Source: an uncultured Collinsella sp.
GTDB lineage: Bacteria > Actinomycetota > Coriobacteriia > Coriobacteriales > Coriobacteriaceae
Direction: 5' to 3'
Length of the DNA: 14,323 bases
Assembly: GCA_900757185.1 (NCBI GenBank)
Contig: CAAEMX010000007.1
Span: 1 to 14,323 of the forward strand
Shown here one piece after another: positions 7,262 through 13,283 of this stretch. Made by a program: the position numbers and the translations under genes. The notes beneath the pieces are model-generated. The model was not told the DNA's origin. It did not search any database and worked only from the letters and a program-made list of their open reading frames with translations. Each line of letters begins with the position of its first letter. Within the stretch, counting starts at the first letter, position 1.

Positions 7262-7410
7262 AAAATGGGCCTATCTACTACGTTTGCTACCACACTCTCG
7301 ACCATGACAAAGATTATGAAATTAAAACCGCAGGTAGAGGGCTTGCCAATTTTCGGAAAAGGCGGTCATGGTTGGCCCCATCGAGTTAAACGTAGTAGAT
7401 GGCCCCTTTT
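7262..7410. repeat. ~150-bp imperfect inverted repeat, possible MITE-like element or structured RNA
   Basis: The outer arms are 7262-7285 and 7388-7410. They share a perfect 13-base core (ATCTACTACGTTT against AAACGTAGTAGAT), then GGCCC after a one-base slip and an A/T-rich end. A nested pair ACCATGAC (7301-7308) and GTCATGGT (7365-7372) is symmetric within it. No convincing protein is encoded. With the hairpin element at 7469-7537 it accounts for most of the 449-bp gap between the two minus-strand genes. Confidence 0.6.
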
Positions 7411-7468
7411 CGTGGTGTGCGGTCAGCTCAATGCTAATCTCCGTGCCGGAACTGACCCAGTTGTTTGT

Positions 7469-7537
7469 AAGTTGCGGTGACATACGGACTGTTTGGCGCT
7501 TTGGAGCCTCAAAACAGTCCCTATATCACCGCAACTT
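7469..7537. repeat. Hairpin element, copy 1 (AAGTTGCGGTGA family)
   Basis: The outer arms AAGTTGCGGTGA (7469-7480) and TCACCGCAACTT (7526-7537) are perfectly complementary. A symmetric 5+5 mismatch follows (CATAC/CTATA), then the perfect inner stem GGACTGTTT (7486-7494) with AAACAGTCC (7512-7520). The loop has a further GGC/GCC pair. A second copy with the same outer arms lies at 8709-8779, on the other side of the regulator gene. Confidence 0.85.
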
Positions 7538-7586
7538 GGAAGGGGCGGGCGGTGTCGGATGAGTGGCGCTGGCTGGTTGGGGTGGT

Positions 7587-8525
7587 TTAGGCCTGTTTGC
7601 GATGCTTCCATTGTTTACGGCACCAACGCATGAGTGCTTTTACGACCGGGATGGTGATGAGGATTACCCAGGCGGGATGGGGCTGCCCCAGGCAGAGCCA
7701 CATGTAGAGGAACCATGCCTCGGCACTGACTGAATAGACGACATCGATCAGCTTAGATAAGTGGCGCCGATCGATAAAGTCACCAATCGCGTAGTAGACG
7801 GGAATCAAAAAGACGAGGAAGAGCCCCATGGACCATGCGCCGCAGATGATGCCAAGCGCCAGATAGGCGAGGGCAACCACTGCGGGAAAGGGGAATTTGT
7901 TCCATGCACGTCCGACCTTGGTGTGGAAATGCTTGCCATGATGGTCGAGCTTGTCGTGTGCTTCCTTCCAGCTGGAAAACGTCTCGCCGTCGATGGTGAC
8001 GGTGCCGTCGTCATTGGTACGCACACTATGTCCATCGTCCTCAAGCGTATCGATATGCACGCCGCCCGGCCCCACATACACCTCTTCGCCCTTGCGCTCG
8101 TTGGTCACATGGATGCCGCTCCAACCAACATGGACTTCCTCGCCTTTATTGGGATCAATGACGTGGATACCGCGCGCGAGGGAAATATCGACAAGTGGTT
8201 TGTCGCCGCAATCGGCGTGCTCGGCAGAAGCCTCAGCCTCTTCAGCCTTATCTGAAGCTTTGGCGCCGGCGTCGCTGTCCTGTGCCTCATCATCAGCCTG
8301 CGAGTCGTCAGTGCTATCCACCGCCTCCCCATACAACAGCTCATCCAGCGACACGCCATACAGCGCGGCGAGCGCAATAAGGTTATCGGTATCGGGCGAG
8401 GATTCGCTGCGCTCCCATTTACTGACAGCCTGACGACTCACGCCCAACTGGGCGGCAAGTGCCTCCTGGGAAAGCCCGGCAGCCTTGCGGCGATCAACGA
8501 GCCGCTGTGCCATCGCAAGATCCAT
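7587..8525 (-). CDS. Membrane-anchored XRE-family transcriptional regulator
   Basis: The protein has 312 residues from the chosen start. The N-terminal Cro/C1-type helix-turn-helix covers about residues 6-60 (LSQEALAAQLGVSRQAVSKWE, then SLDELLYGE). An acidic Ala/Asp/Glu-rich linker follows (~66-108). Next is a short duplicated unit: KGEEVHVGWSGIHVT, then KGEEVYVGPGGVHID. A segment DGTVTIDGETFSSWKEAHDKL comes before the membrane part. The C-terminal ~100 residues are strongly hydrophobic (PAVVALAYLALGIICGAW, MGLFLVFLIPVYYAIG and two further stretches), probably four TM helices, ending in the basic tail RKQWKHRKQA. ATG 8525 is preferred over ATG 8540 because AAAGGAA sits six bases upstream of it, inside the longer frame. 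The DNA-binding part must lie in the cytoplasm, so it probably senses an envelope or membrane signal. Its targets are unknown. Confidence 0.88.
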   Translation of the reverse strand: MDLAMAQRLVDRRKAAGLSQEALAAQLGVSRQAVSKWERSESSPDTDNLIALAALYGVSLDELLYGEAVDSTDDSQADDEAQDSDAGAKASDKAEEAEASAEHADCGDKPLVDISLARGIHVIDPNKGEEVHVGWSGIHVTNERKGEEVYVGPGGVHIDTLEDDGHSVRTNDDGTVTIDGETFSSWKEAHDKLDHHGKHFHTKVGRAWNKFPFPAVVALAYLALGIICGAWSMGLFLVFLIPVYYAIGDFIDRRHLSKLIDVVYSVSAEAWFLYMWLCLGQPHPAWVILITIPVVKALMRWCRKQWKHRKQA

Positions 8526-8708
8526 GGCAGTTCCTTTCATGTGGTGACCGTAATCGAATGAGCCGAGTATGCCGAGAACAACCGGTAGCGACCACCATTT
8601 CTAGTTAGAATCTGCCCCAACCCTACCGCAACTACCGGTAGCAACCCCTAACGACCAGCCATTTCAGGACAAATGTCAGTGCAAGTAGCGGCCAAGAGCC
8701 CCACTCAG
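8526..8708. other. Upstream region of the XRE-type gene with repeated ACCGGTAGC motifs
   Basis: There is no gene here. ACCGGTAGC occurs at 8581-8589 and again at 8633-8641. The second copy sits in a run of related words (CTACCGCAAC, TACCGGTA, GCAACCCC). The motifs lie upstream of the regulator gene and could be its own operators; that is a guess from position. A weak promoter pair TTGTTC/TTCGAT, 17 bp apart on the minus strand, lies nearer the start. Confidence 0.3.
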
Positions 8709-8779
8709 TAAGTTGCGGTGGAATAATTCCTAGATTCAGCCATTTGCAAGCTAAGCAGGAACTATTTCACCGCAACTTA
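8709..8779. repeat. Hairpin element, copy 2 (AAGTTGCGGTGA family)
   Basis: TAAGTTGCGGTG (8709-8720) and CACCGCAACTTA (8768-8779) are perfectly complementary. Pairing continues nearly without break through an A/T-rich part to TTCCT (8727-8731) with AGGAA (8757-8761). The outer arms match copy 1 while the inner stem differs yet still pairs, indicating selection for, or generation of, the fold rather than simple sequence copying. Confidence 0.85.
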
Positions 8780-8797
8780 ATTTCAGCCCACGCACTT

Positions 8798-8832
8798 GCA
8801 GCAAGAAGACGAATAGCCTCGGCCTCCCTAGT
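8798..8832 (+). repeat. 35-bp dispersed repeat, copy 1
   Basis: It begins GCAGCAAGAAGACGAATAGC and continues CTCGGCCTCCCTAGT. It matches 13206-13240 at 32 of 35 positions in the same orientation. It includes the left outer arm of the nested palindrome at 8808-8992. Confidence 0.75.
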
Positions 8833-8992
8833 TACCGCAGGAGGCCCCAGGGCTTACCTCCCAAATCTTTCCGCAGGACGGAAGGATCCCGCCGCGCGAA
8901 GCGCACGGCGGGATCCTGACATGTCCGAGGACGATTTGGGAGGTAAGCCCTGGGGCCTCCAATGAGAGCAGTTTCGGCCGAGGCTATTCGTC
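8808..8992. repeat. ~185-bp nested palindrome overlapping the pfkA stop codon
   Basis: There are three concentric perfect inverted repeats: 8808-8824 with 8976-8992 (17 bp), 8840-8867 with 8933-8960 (28 bp), and 8883-8894 with 8906-8917 (12 bp, AGGATCCCGCCG against CGGCGGGATCCT). The right outer arm includes the last codons and TAG of pfkA, so the left arm is a copy of the gene's end (GACGAATAGCCTCGGCC). As RNA it would be a very strong hairpin starting inside the pfkA stop codon. It may act as transcript terminator or stabiliser, or be a mobile palindrome. No U-tract is present. Confidence 0.9.
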
Positions 8993-10063
8993 GCCGAAGC
9001 TGATGCCCAGCGCCTTGGCCTCGCGCACTAGATCGCTCTGGGGGTCGACGTACTTGAGCTTGCCGGCGACCTCCTCGAGCGGCATGTGGCACATCTTGCC
9101 GTCACGCAGGGCAATCATGTAGCCAAACTCGCCGCGCAGGCAGCCGAGCGCTGCCTCGACGCCGCACTGGGTCGCAAAGATGCGGTCCTGGGCGTCGGGC
9201 TGGCCGCCGCGCTGCGTGTGGCCGGGGATGGCGACGCGGGTCTCGCGACCAGTCTTGGCTTCGATCTCCTTGGCGATGTCGTAGACAATCGACGGACTCG
9301 TGCGCTCGGCGAGCTTTTTCTTGTACTCCTTCTTGGACAGCGCCGCGTCCTCCTTAGAGATGGCGCCCTCGGCGACGGCCACGATGGTAAAGCGGCTGCC
9401 GGTTTCCATGCGATGCTCGATGGTCTTGATGACGTTATCCATGTCGTAGGGGATTTCGGGAATCAAGATGACATCCGCACCGCCCGCGACGCCGGCGTAC
9501 AGCGGAATCCAGCCAACCTTGTGGCCCATGATCTCGATGACAAACACGCGGCCGTGGCTCGAGGCGGTAGTGTGGATGTCGTCGATGCACTTGGTGGCGA
9601 CGTCGATGGCACTCGTAAAGCCAAACGTCATCTCGGTGCCCCAAGTGTCGTTATCGATGGTCTTGGGCAGGGCGATAACGTTGAGGCCCTCTTCGCGCAG
9701 GCGGTTGGCAGTCTTGGTGGAGCCGTTACCGCCCAGCATAAACAGGCAGTCGAGCTGCAACTTGTGATAGGTGTGGACCATCGCGGGCACCTTCTCGACG
9801 CCGTCGGCCTCGGGAATGTTCAGGCGCTTGAACGGCGTGCGGCTCGTGCCCAGGATAGTGCCGCCGCGGGTGAGGATGCCGCTAAAATCGGCGGGCGTCA
9901 TGACGCGGAACCTGCTGTAGATAAGGCCCTGGTAGCCGTCCTCAAAACCGTAGATCTCGATAGGTTCTTCGCTATTGGTCATAAGCGTTTTGACGATGCC
10001 GCGCATGGTGGCGTTGAGCGCCTGGCAGTCGCCGCCACTGGTAAGAAGACCGATCCTGAGCAT
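8984..10063 (-). CDS. pfkA: 6-phosphofructokinase
   Basis: This 359-residue cytosolic enzyme phosphorylates fructose 6-phosphate to fructose 1,6-bisphosphate, the committed step of glycolysis. Key motifs are GLLTSGGDCQALNATMRG (N-terminal nucleotide loop), GGNGST (111-116), PKTIDND (133-139, catalytic Asp137), MGHKVGW (179-185, sugar-phosphate binding) and IPGHTQRGGQPD. Gly at the position after GGN points to ATP as donor. Lys in PKTIDND is the residue more often seen in PPi-dependent enzymes, but the Gly/Lys pair also occurs in a known ATP-dependent actinobacterial-type clade. ATG 10063 has GGAAGGA six bases upstream. The C-terminus runs into the nested palindrome. An extended -10 (TGTTATAAC, 10092-10084) lies very close to the ribosome-binding site. 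Confidence 0.95.
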   Translation of the reverse strand: MLRIGLLTSGGDCQALNATMRGIVKTLMTNSEEPIEIYGFEDGYQGLIYSRFRVMTPADFSGILTRGGTILGTSRTPFKRLNIPEADGVEKVPAMVHTYHKLQLDCLFMLGGNGSTKTANRLREEGLNVIALPKTIDNDTWGTEMTFGFTSAIDVATKCIDDIHTTASSHGRVFVIEIMGHKVGWIPLYAGVAGGADVILIPEIPYDMDNVIKTIEHRMETGSRFTIVAVAEGAISKEDAALSKKEYKKKLAERTSPSIVYDIAKEIEAKTGRETRVAIPGHTQRGGQPDAQDRIFATQCGVEAALGCLRGEFGYMIALRDGKMCHMPLEEVAGKLKYVDPQSDLVREAKALGISFGDE

Positions 10064-10101
10064 GATGAATCCTTCCGGGCAAGTTATAACATGCGCATAA
10101 G

Positions 10102-10134
10102 TTTACCCCCGCACACTGTTGATACGGGGGTAAA
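10102..10134. terminator. Perfect hairpin between the hydrolase gene and pfkA
   Basis: TTTACCCCCG (10102-10111) and CGGGGGTAAA (10125-10134) form a 10-bp stem with a 13-base loop. It lies 68 bp past the stop of the hydrolase gene and 38 bp before the pfkA start, both on the minus strand. It may end the hydrolase transcript or be an operator at the pfkA promoter. No U-tract follows in either direction. Confidence 0.5.
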
Positions 10135-10202
10135 ACGTGTTAGCTCAAGCGTATGGAAATGTAAGCAACGTCAGGGAACGTAAGGTCGACGGGCCTGGCT
10201 CC

Positions 10203-11288
10203 TTACAGTGCGAAGGCATCGGCGTTGCCCCAGTGGCGGCGCAGCGTAATAGCAGCGGCGGGTTCGGTATTGTCAAAGACGACCGACCATTGCGTATTGC
10301 TGGTGATGTCTTTCGGATTGGGCTCTTGGGCTGCGGCGCGAAGGGCCTTCCAAGCGACTGCCTCGTCTTGGGCGCCGGCATGGGCGTCGAGGACATCGGC
10401 GATTGCGACGGCGCGCTCTTTACCATGGCCCAGCTCGCCATTCTTTTGGTTGGGCAGCACTTCGTCGCCATAGCAGGCGTAGAAGTTTGTAACCTGGCGT
10501 ACAGGAGTCGCTTTGAAAGCGCGGTCCGGATCGCGCGGATCCCACTCTACTACGCGCGCGTCACCGGCGGCGTCGTTGATAAAGAAGTGGTAATCGCGTC
10601 CTGCCATGGCGTGCATGTCGTAGGCAGAAAGCAGGGCGACAGCATCTTGCGTGGTGGCGGCACGGTCGAGCACCAGACGGATGGCGAGCGAGGTATTGAT
10701 GACGGGGCGTTGCGTGTCCTGGTCACAGGGCTTGGAATCCAGGGTGAGTACGGCAATGGACACGCCGCATTCGTTAACACCGTCGAGCTGGGCAAACGGG
10801 CCCATGAGTGCAGCGGTGCGTCCGGCGACGGAGTCAAGCGGAGCGTTGGTGCCCAGGTTGTTAAGGGCGGCAAACCCGATGGAGGCATAGCCGCCGCGTG
10901 GGTGATTGCGCACCAGCAGCGCCGAGGTGTCGTCCTTAAAGTCGTAATTGCGACCGGTGCGCACGCGGCCTTCGGTATCTACGGCGACAAAAGCGCTGCA
11001 GGCAAACTGGGGTGCCTGGACATGTGCCGGCACACCGGGCAGCACCTGCGCCACCACGGCATCGATGTAGGCCTGGTCGTCGCGCACGCCAGCGGCGATG
11101 ATGCGGTCGAGGTCGTAGTCGTAGGCGATGTCGATTGCGTACAGGTCATAGCCATCCGCGTAGCCGGTCAAGCGTTTGAGCGACGCGGCGGACTTGATTT
11201 GCTTGCGGTAAACGGTGCCGGCGGCAGCGGCAAGGCCGACGGCGACTCCCGCGACACCGCAGGCGATGGCAATGTTACGTGGCTTCAT
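10203..11288 (-). CDS. Linear-amide C-N hydrolase, choloylglycine hydrolase family, membrane-anchored
   Basis: This is a 361-residue Ntn-hydrolase of the bile-salt hydrolase/penicillin V acylase superfamily. Residues 6-24 (IAIACGVAGVAVGLAAAAG) form a signal anchor, followed by a ~70-residue pro-region. The expected nucleophile is Cys97 in QFACSAFVAV. At +16 and +19 lie Arg113 and Asp116 (GRNYDF), matching Arg18 and Asp21 of bile-salt hydrolase numbered from Cys2. DGVNECGVSIAVL and RQVTNFYACYG correspond to further active-site Asn regions. Maturation would need cleavage just before Cys97. The usual cytosolic bile-salt hydrolase starts directly at Met-Cys, so this exported, pro-peptide form is a different subgroup. 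The substrate (bile salt, N-acyl amino acid, acyl-homoserine lactone or peptide-like amide) cannot be decided. ATG 11288 has GAGGAG five bases upstream. The gene is divergent from the M18 peptidase gene. Confidence 0.85.
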   Translation of the reverse strand: MKPRNIAIACGVAGVAVGLAAAAGTVYRKQIKSAASLKRLTGYADGYDLYAIDIAYDYDLDRIIAAGVRDDQAYIDAVVAQVLPGVPAHVQAPQFACSAFVAVDTEGRVRTGRNYDFKDDTSALLVRNHPRGGYASIGFAALNNLGTNAPLDSVAGRTAALMGPFAQLDGVNECGVSIAVLTLDSKPCDQDTQRPVINTSLAIRLVLDRAATTQDAVALLSAYDMHAMAGRDYHFFINDAAGDARVVEWDPRDPDRAFKATPVRQVTNFYACYGDEVLPNQKNGELGHGKERAVAIADVLDAHAGAQDEAVAWKALRAAAQEPNPKDITSNTQWSVVFDNTEPAAAITLRRHWGNADAFAL

Positions 11289-11449
11289 GACGGCTCCTCT
11301 CGTCCTGTTAGCGTAATTGTCGCAAAAGGTGCACGGGCATGATGGCTCAACTTGGCGAGCGGCGCGGGATTAAACACGGAATGAAGAGTGCGGCGCTGGC
11401 GCGGCGGGGTATGCTGGAAGGGACCATCAACCCAGCGAAAGGGGAGAGC

Positions 11450-12835
11450 ATGACGGATCAGGAAACGCCCGAGCGCGCGCATGTGACGGCCGACGATATC
11501 GAGGCCGCCAACGACCTTATCGACTTTATCGAGGCATGCCCCAGCATGTTCCATACGGCGGCGACCATTATGGCCGAGCTCGACGAGGCGGGCTTTACCT
11601 ACCTGCCCGAGAATGCGGCGTGGGACATCGAACCGGGCGGGCGTTATTACACGCAGCGCAATACCTCGAGCGTTGTTGCCTTTAAGGTGGGCGAGGGCCT
11701 GGCTGCTACGTGGGGCGAGGACGGCGTTGCCGGCGACTATCATTTTCAGCTCACGGCGTCGCACAGCGATTCGCCGACGTTTAAGGTCAAGGCCGTGCCT
11801 GAGCTTGACGGCGCGGGCGAGACGCTGCGCCTGAACACCGAGGCCTACGGCGGCATGATCGACTACACCTGGTTCGATCGCCCGCTGGCGCTCGCGGGCC
11901 GCGTGCTGGTGCGCGAAGGCGACCGTATTGAGAGCCGCCTGCTTTCCACCGAGCGCGAGGTCGCTATTATCCCGAGCCTTGCCATCCATATGAATCGTGG
12001 CGTTAATGAGGGCTTTGCGCCCAACCGCGCCGTCGACCTGTGCCCGCTCATCAGCGCCGGTGACCTTAAGCAGGGAGATTTTGACGCCCTGATCGCCGAC
12101 GAGCTGGATGTTGAGCCCGAGCAAATTCTGGGCCGCGATCTGTTCCTGGTCAACCGCCAGGATGCGCGCATTTGGGGCTGGGCCGACGAGTTTATCTCGA
12201 CGCCCAAGCTCGACGACCTGGCCTGCGCCTACACCTCGCTGCAGGCATTTTTGGGTGCTGAGAACGCGCACGATGTTTCGGTCTTTTGCTGCTTTGATAA
12301 CGAGGAGGTTGGCTCCGAGACCAAGCAGGGTGCTATGTCGACGTTCTTGGCCGATGCGCTACGCCGCATTAACGGCTCGCTGGGCTTTGACGACGAATCG
12401 TACCACCGCGCACTTGCCGCCTCGATGCTCGTGAGCTGCGACAACGCGCATGCCGTGCACCCCAACCACGCCGAGAAGTGCGACGCCCGCAACCAGGTTG
12501 TGCTCAACGGCGGCATCGTCATCAAGGAGGCCGCCAACCAGCACTACTGCACCGATGCCTTTAGCCGCGCGGTGTTCCAGGCTATTTGCGATGACGCCGA
12601 CGTGCCCACGCAGGCCTTCGCCAACAAGAGCGATATGGCGGGTGGCTCCACGCTCGGCAATCTGTCCAATATGCAGGCGAGTATGCACGCCGTGGACGTG
12701 GGCCTGTCGCAGCTGGCCATGCACTCGAGCTACGAGACCGGCGGCGTGCGCGACGTGATGTACGCCATCCGCGCCCTCACCGCCTTCTACGAGCGTGACC
12801 TAACCATCAACGGAGCCGAAAGCGTGGAGCTCTAA
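11450..12835 (+). CDS. M18 family metallo-aminopeptidase
   Basis: This 461-residue cytosolic dinuclear-zinc aminopeptidase (aspartyl aminopeptidase/PepM18 family) removes N-terminal residues, often acidic, from peptides. Metal and catalytic motifs are in order: ASHSDSPTFKVK (His105), TPKLDDLACA (bridging Asp near 255), DNEEVGSETKQGA (Glu285, Glu286), SCDNAHAVHPNH (Asp331) and LAMHSSYETGG (His425). NTEAYGGMIDYTWFDRPLALAGRV is the conserved domain-junction segment. The length agrees with the family. The frame is open from 11339, but the start is placed at ATG 11450 because AGGGGAGA lies directly upstream and family homology starts only after it (DLIDFIEACPSMFHT). The gene is divergent from the amide hydrolase gene, with a 161-bp shared upstream region in which I see no clear promoter. 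Confidence 0.93.
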   Translation: MTDQETPERAHVTADDIEAANDLIDFIEACPSMFHTAATIMAELDEAGFTYLPENAAWDIEPGGRYYTQRNTSSVVAFKVGEGLAATWGEDGVAGDYHFQLTASHSDSPTFKVKAVPELDGAGETLRLNTEAYGGMIDYTWFDRPLALAGRVLVREGDRIESRLLSTEREVAIIPSLAIHMNRGVNEGFAPNRAVDLCPLISAGDLKQGDFDALIADELDVEPEQILGRDLFLVNRQDARIWGWADEFISTPKLDDLACAYTSLQAFLGAENAHDVSVFCCFDNEEVGSETKQGAMSTFLADALRRINGSLGFDDESYHRALAASMLVSCDNAHAVHPNHAEKCDARNQVVLNGGIVIKEAANQHYCTDAFSRAVFQAICDDADVPTQAFANKSDMAGGSTLGNLSNMQASMHAVDVGLSQLAMHSSYETGGVRDVMYAIRALTAFYERDLTINGAESVEL

Positions 12836-12837
12836 AA

Positions 12838-12860
12838 CCTACCAAGAAGGGACATGTTTA
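12838..12860 (+). repeat. Dispersed palindromic repeat, decayed copy D
   Basis: CCTACCAAGAAGGGACATG followed by TTTA matches the left half of copy B at 19 of 23 positions. Like copy B it begins within a few bases of a stop codon (M18 peptidase, TAA at 12833-12835). The right arm is missing. Confidence 0.55.
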
Positions 12861-13205
12861 GGGATTCAGGTTCTGAGGTGCTGCCGACGCGTCCGCAATC
12901 GGATATATGCATAAACCGACCCGCCGATTGCATATTTCGGTGGGTCGGTCGCTTTCCGCCCACAGGTACCCCTGGGGGCGCCGTGCAAATTCCGGAATAT
13001 TCGGCATCCGGGGCCCACAGGCGCAAGAACGGGCGCGCGAAACCGCGCCGAATGTCCCGATTTCGCACCCCCAACGCCCCGAGGACCGCTCATTTTCCAC
13101 AGGTTGCTGCCCGCGGCGCCTGCCTTTCGCCCAGAATCCGGTATGCAGCCCCCTCGGGCACTGAATATTCCCAAAAATGCACGCCGCACCCCGCCCCAGG
13201 CACCC
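12861..13205. other. GC-rich intergenic stretch with alternative stems, no convincing gene
   Basis: Open frames here run through both strands with proline/arginine-rich, low-information translations and no ribosome-binding site, so none is called. Two mutually exclusive stems are visible. One pairs GCAATCGG (12895-12902) with CCGATTGC (12924-12931). The other pairs ACCGACCCGCCG (12915-12926) with CGGTGGGTCGGT (12938-12949), including one G-U pair. Short self-complementary words ATTCCGGAAT and GAATATTC occur further on. It may hold a transcript end or a small RNA; I cannot tell. Confidence 0.35.
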
Positions 13206-13240
13206 GCAGCAAGAAGACGGATAGCCCCGGCCTCCCCAGT
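13206..13240 (+). repeat. 35-bp dispersed repeat, copy 2
   Basis: It begins GCAGCAAGAAGACGGATAGC and continues CCCGGCCTCCCCAGT. It has 32 of 35 bases identical to 8798-8832. Here it is not part of a large palindrome, which shows the repeat exists on its own. Confidence 0.75.
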
Positions 13241-13254
13241 CGCAGCGTCGGCTC

Positions 13255-13281
13255 ATTACGCCGTTTGTAAAACGGCGTAAT
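13255..13281. terminator. Bidirectional hairpin terminator
   Basis: ATTACGCCGTTT (13255-13266) and AAACGGCGTAAT (13270-13281) form a perfect 12-bp stem with a 3-base loop. It begins two bases after the stop codon of the minus-strand dehydrogenase gene. On the + strand it is followed by TTCTTAG. It most likely ends the dehydrogenase transcript, and also any + strand transcript coming from the M18 peptidase gene. Confidence 0.7.
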
Positions 13282-13283
13282 TC

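Noticed and set aside
7205..7480. Open frame of 91 codons on the + strand
   Set aside because: It has no ribosome-binding site and crosses both arms of the 150-bp inverted repeat, running into the hairpin element.
8744..8965. Similar peptides on both strands containing GGPRAYLPN and DLGGKPWGL
   Set aside because: The likeness comes from the nested palindrome, which gives the same reading on both strands. There are no start signals.
9086..10183. Long open frame (365 codons) on the + strand
   Set aside because: It is antisense to pfkA, whose motifs are complete. No ribosome-binding site or domain is seen.
10137..11342. Long open frame (401 codons) on the + strand
   Set aside because: It is antisense to the amide hydrolase gene, which carries clear active-site motifs. 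The translation is valine/glycine-rich without any recognisable domain, as expected of a GC-rich shadow frame.
11339..11449. Longer N-terminus of the M18 peptidase
   Set aside because: The arginine-rich translation is not family-like, and ATG 11450 has a strong AGGGGAGA site.
11285..12271. Open frame of 328 codons on the minus strand
   Set aside because: It is antisense to the M18 peptidase gene; shadow frame.
12854..13270. Open frame of 138 codons on the + strand in the gap after the M18 gene
   Set aside because: It has no ribosome-binding site, all frames on both strands are similarly open, and it reads through a dispersed repeat and a terminator hairpin.
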